A stretch of DNA of 64,000 bases from an uncultured bacterium. GTDB taxonomy: Bacteria; Desulfobacterota; Desulfovibrionia; Desulfovibrionales; Desulfovibrionaceae. Positions 63,860 through 64,000 of this stretch are shown piece by piece; positions within the stretch are counted from its first letter, which is position 1; every line of letters begins with the position of its first letter. The DNA is taken from positions 30,088-94,087 of the forward strand of contig CAJMLK010000004.1 of NCBI GenBank assembly GCA_905214305.1. The letters are read 5' to 3'. Both the position numbers and the translations under genes were made by a program. Under the pieces are notes generated by a model that saw only the letters and a program-made list of their open reading frames with translations, did no database searches and was not told the DNA's origin.

Positions 63860-63989
63860 TCCATCCGCTCATAGTAACAATCGCGTCAAGTTTTTCTACT
63901 GCGGATATTATTTCTATGATATCTACCAAGCCAACGATATAGATGTTAGTTAAAAATACCTTTGACCTGCCCCCAAAAAACTGGCCCAC
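63720..63989 (-). pseudogene. C-terminal fragment of a restriction-endonuclease-like protein
   Basis: 89 codons from a GTG preceded at once by a stop. DAIVTMSGWNGYSNEAKEYAKINHVGLFKFGEFMGA resembles the C-terminal part of Mrr/restriction-endonuclease-like domains (beta-strand, then an EAK..A helix). The N-terminal two-thirds are missing, apparently removed by the IS-like end at the window edge. Overlaps the NTase ORF by 140 bases in a different frame. Confidence 0.4.
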
Positions 63990-64000
63990 CTAAAAAGTTA

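Larger units (their letters stand above)
63347..64000. mobile_element. AT-rich genomic island or integrated element, one end only
   Basis: Base composition drops sharply (roughly one-third GC) exactly at the tRNA remnant and stays low to the window end. It carries a nucleotidyltransferase-like ORF and a nuclease-like fragment, both common island cargo. No integrase is in view. The last ~35 bases (CTGGCCCACCTAAAAAG and neighbours) look like an insertion-sequence end, perhaps IS21-like, but this is a guess. Confidence 0.55.

Noticed and set aside
8755..64000. CRISPR array
   Set aside because: The dispersed palindromic repeats are spaced kilobases apart and vary in length; no regularly spaced direct repeats or cas genes.

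Overview
The window reads as chromosome of a Desulfovibrio-type sulfate-reducing deltaproteobacterium (Desulfobacterota). This is inferred from three things: a Tat-exported selenocysteine formate dehydrogenase clustered with a tetrahaem cytochrome c3, the high GC and dense coding typical of the genus, and the mix of membrane Fe-S proteins. No species-diagnostic gene such as dsrAB or an rRNA is present. The last ~0.65 kb is strikingly AT-rich and looks foreign.

Layout. 1-8754 (+): 3' part of a TonB-dependent outer-membrane receptor, then yejA-yejB-yejE and a yejF whose two ABC ATPase domains run in frame into a complete TonB (membrane anchor, linker and C-terminal domain). 9373-18042 (-): rlpA, then the conserved envelope/translation run pyrH-frr-uppS-cdsA-dxr-rseP-tsaB. 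18190-23825 (-): a Crp/Fnr regulator, flavodoxin, FMN split-barrel protein, NapH-like Fe-S membrane protein, HPP protein, azlC, azlD and a DUF4911 protein. 24066-28006 (-): fliD-fliS, both oversized. 28581-29747 (+): MFS transporter behind a structured leader. 30080-34928 (-): mlaF, mlaD, mlaC and mlaA without the MlaE permease, then yebC and rlmE. 35111-40751 (+): sodC, a CgeB-like glycosyltransferase, tRNA-Ala(CGC) and rfbBAC. 41130-44994: a VTC polyphosphate-polymerase-fold protein facing CotH plus DUF4956. 45414-46880 (+): Tat-exported Fe-S protein fused to a b-type-cytochrome-like membrane domain. 47135-53514 (-): cvpA, mazG, an unknown lipoprotein and a GT-C-like membrane protein. 53824-63149 (+): mobA, an FmdE-MoeA fusion, fdhA (UGA = Sec), fdhB, fdhE and a cytochrome c3. 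63281-64000: terminator, 3' tRNA-Gly remnant and AT-rich genomic-island end.

Functional logic. The first cluster supplies every step of an uptake route: outer-membrane receptor, periplasmic binding protein, inner-membrane permeases, ATPase and TonB. Physically joining the ABC ATPase to TonB is the most novel observation. The last large cluster joins molybdopterin cofactor genes to the periplasmic formate dehydrogenase and its electron acceptor.

A second theme is dispersed palindromic intergenic repeats (three related types, about 15 copies). Many abut genes so precisely that the stop codon TAG is the first triplet of the repeat end. All calls come from reading the sequence; no database search was possible.
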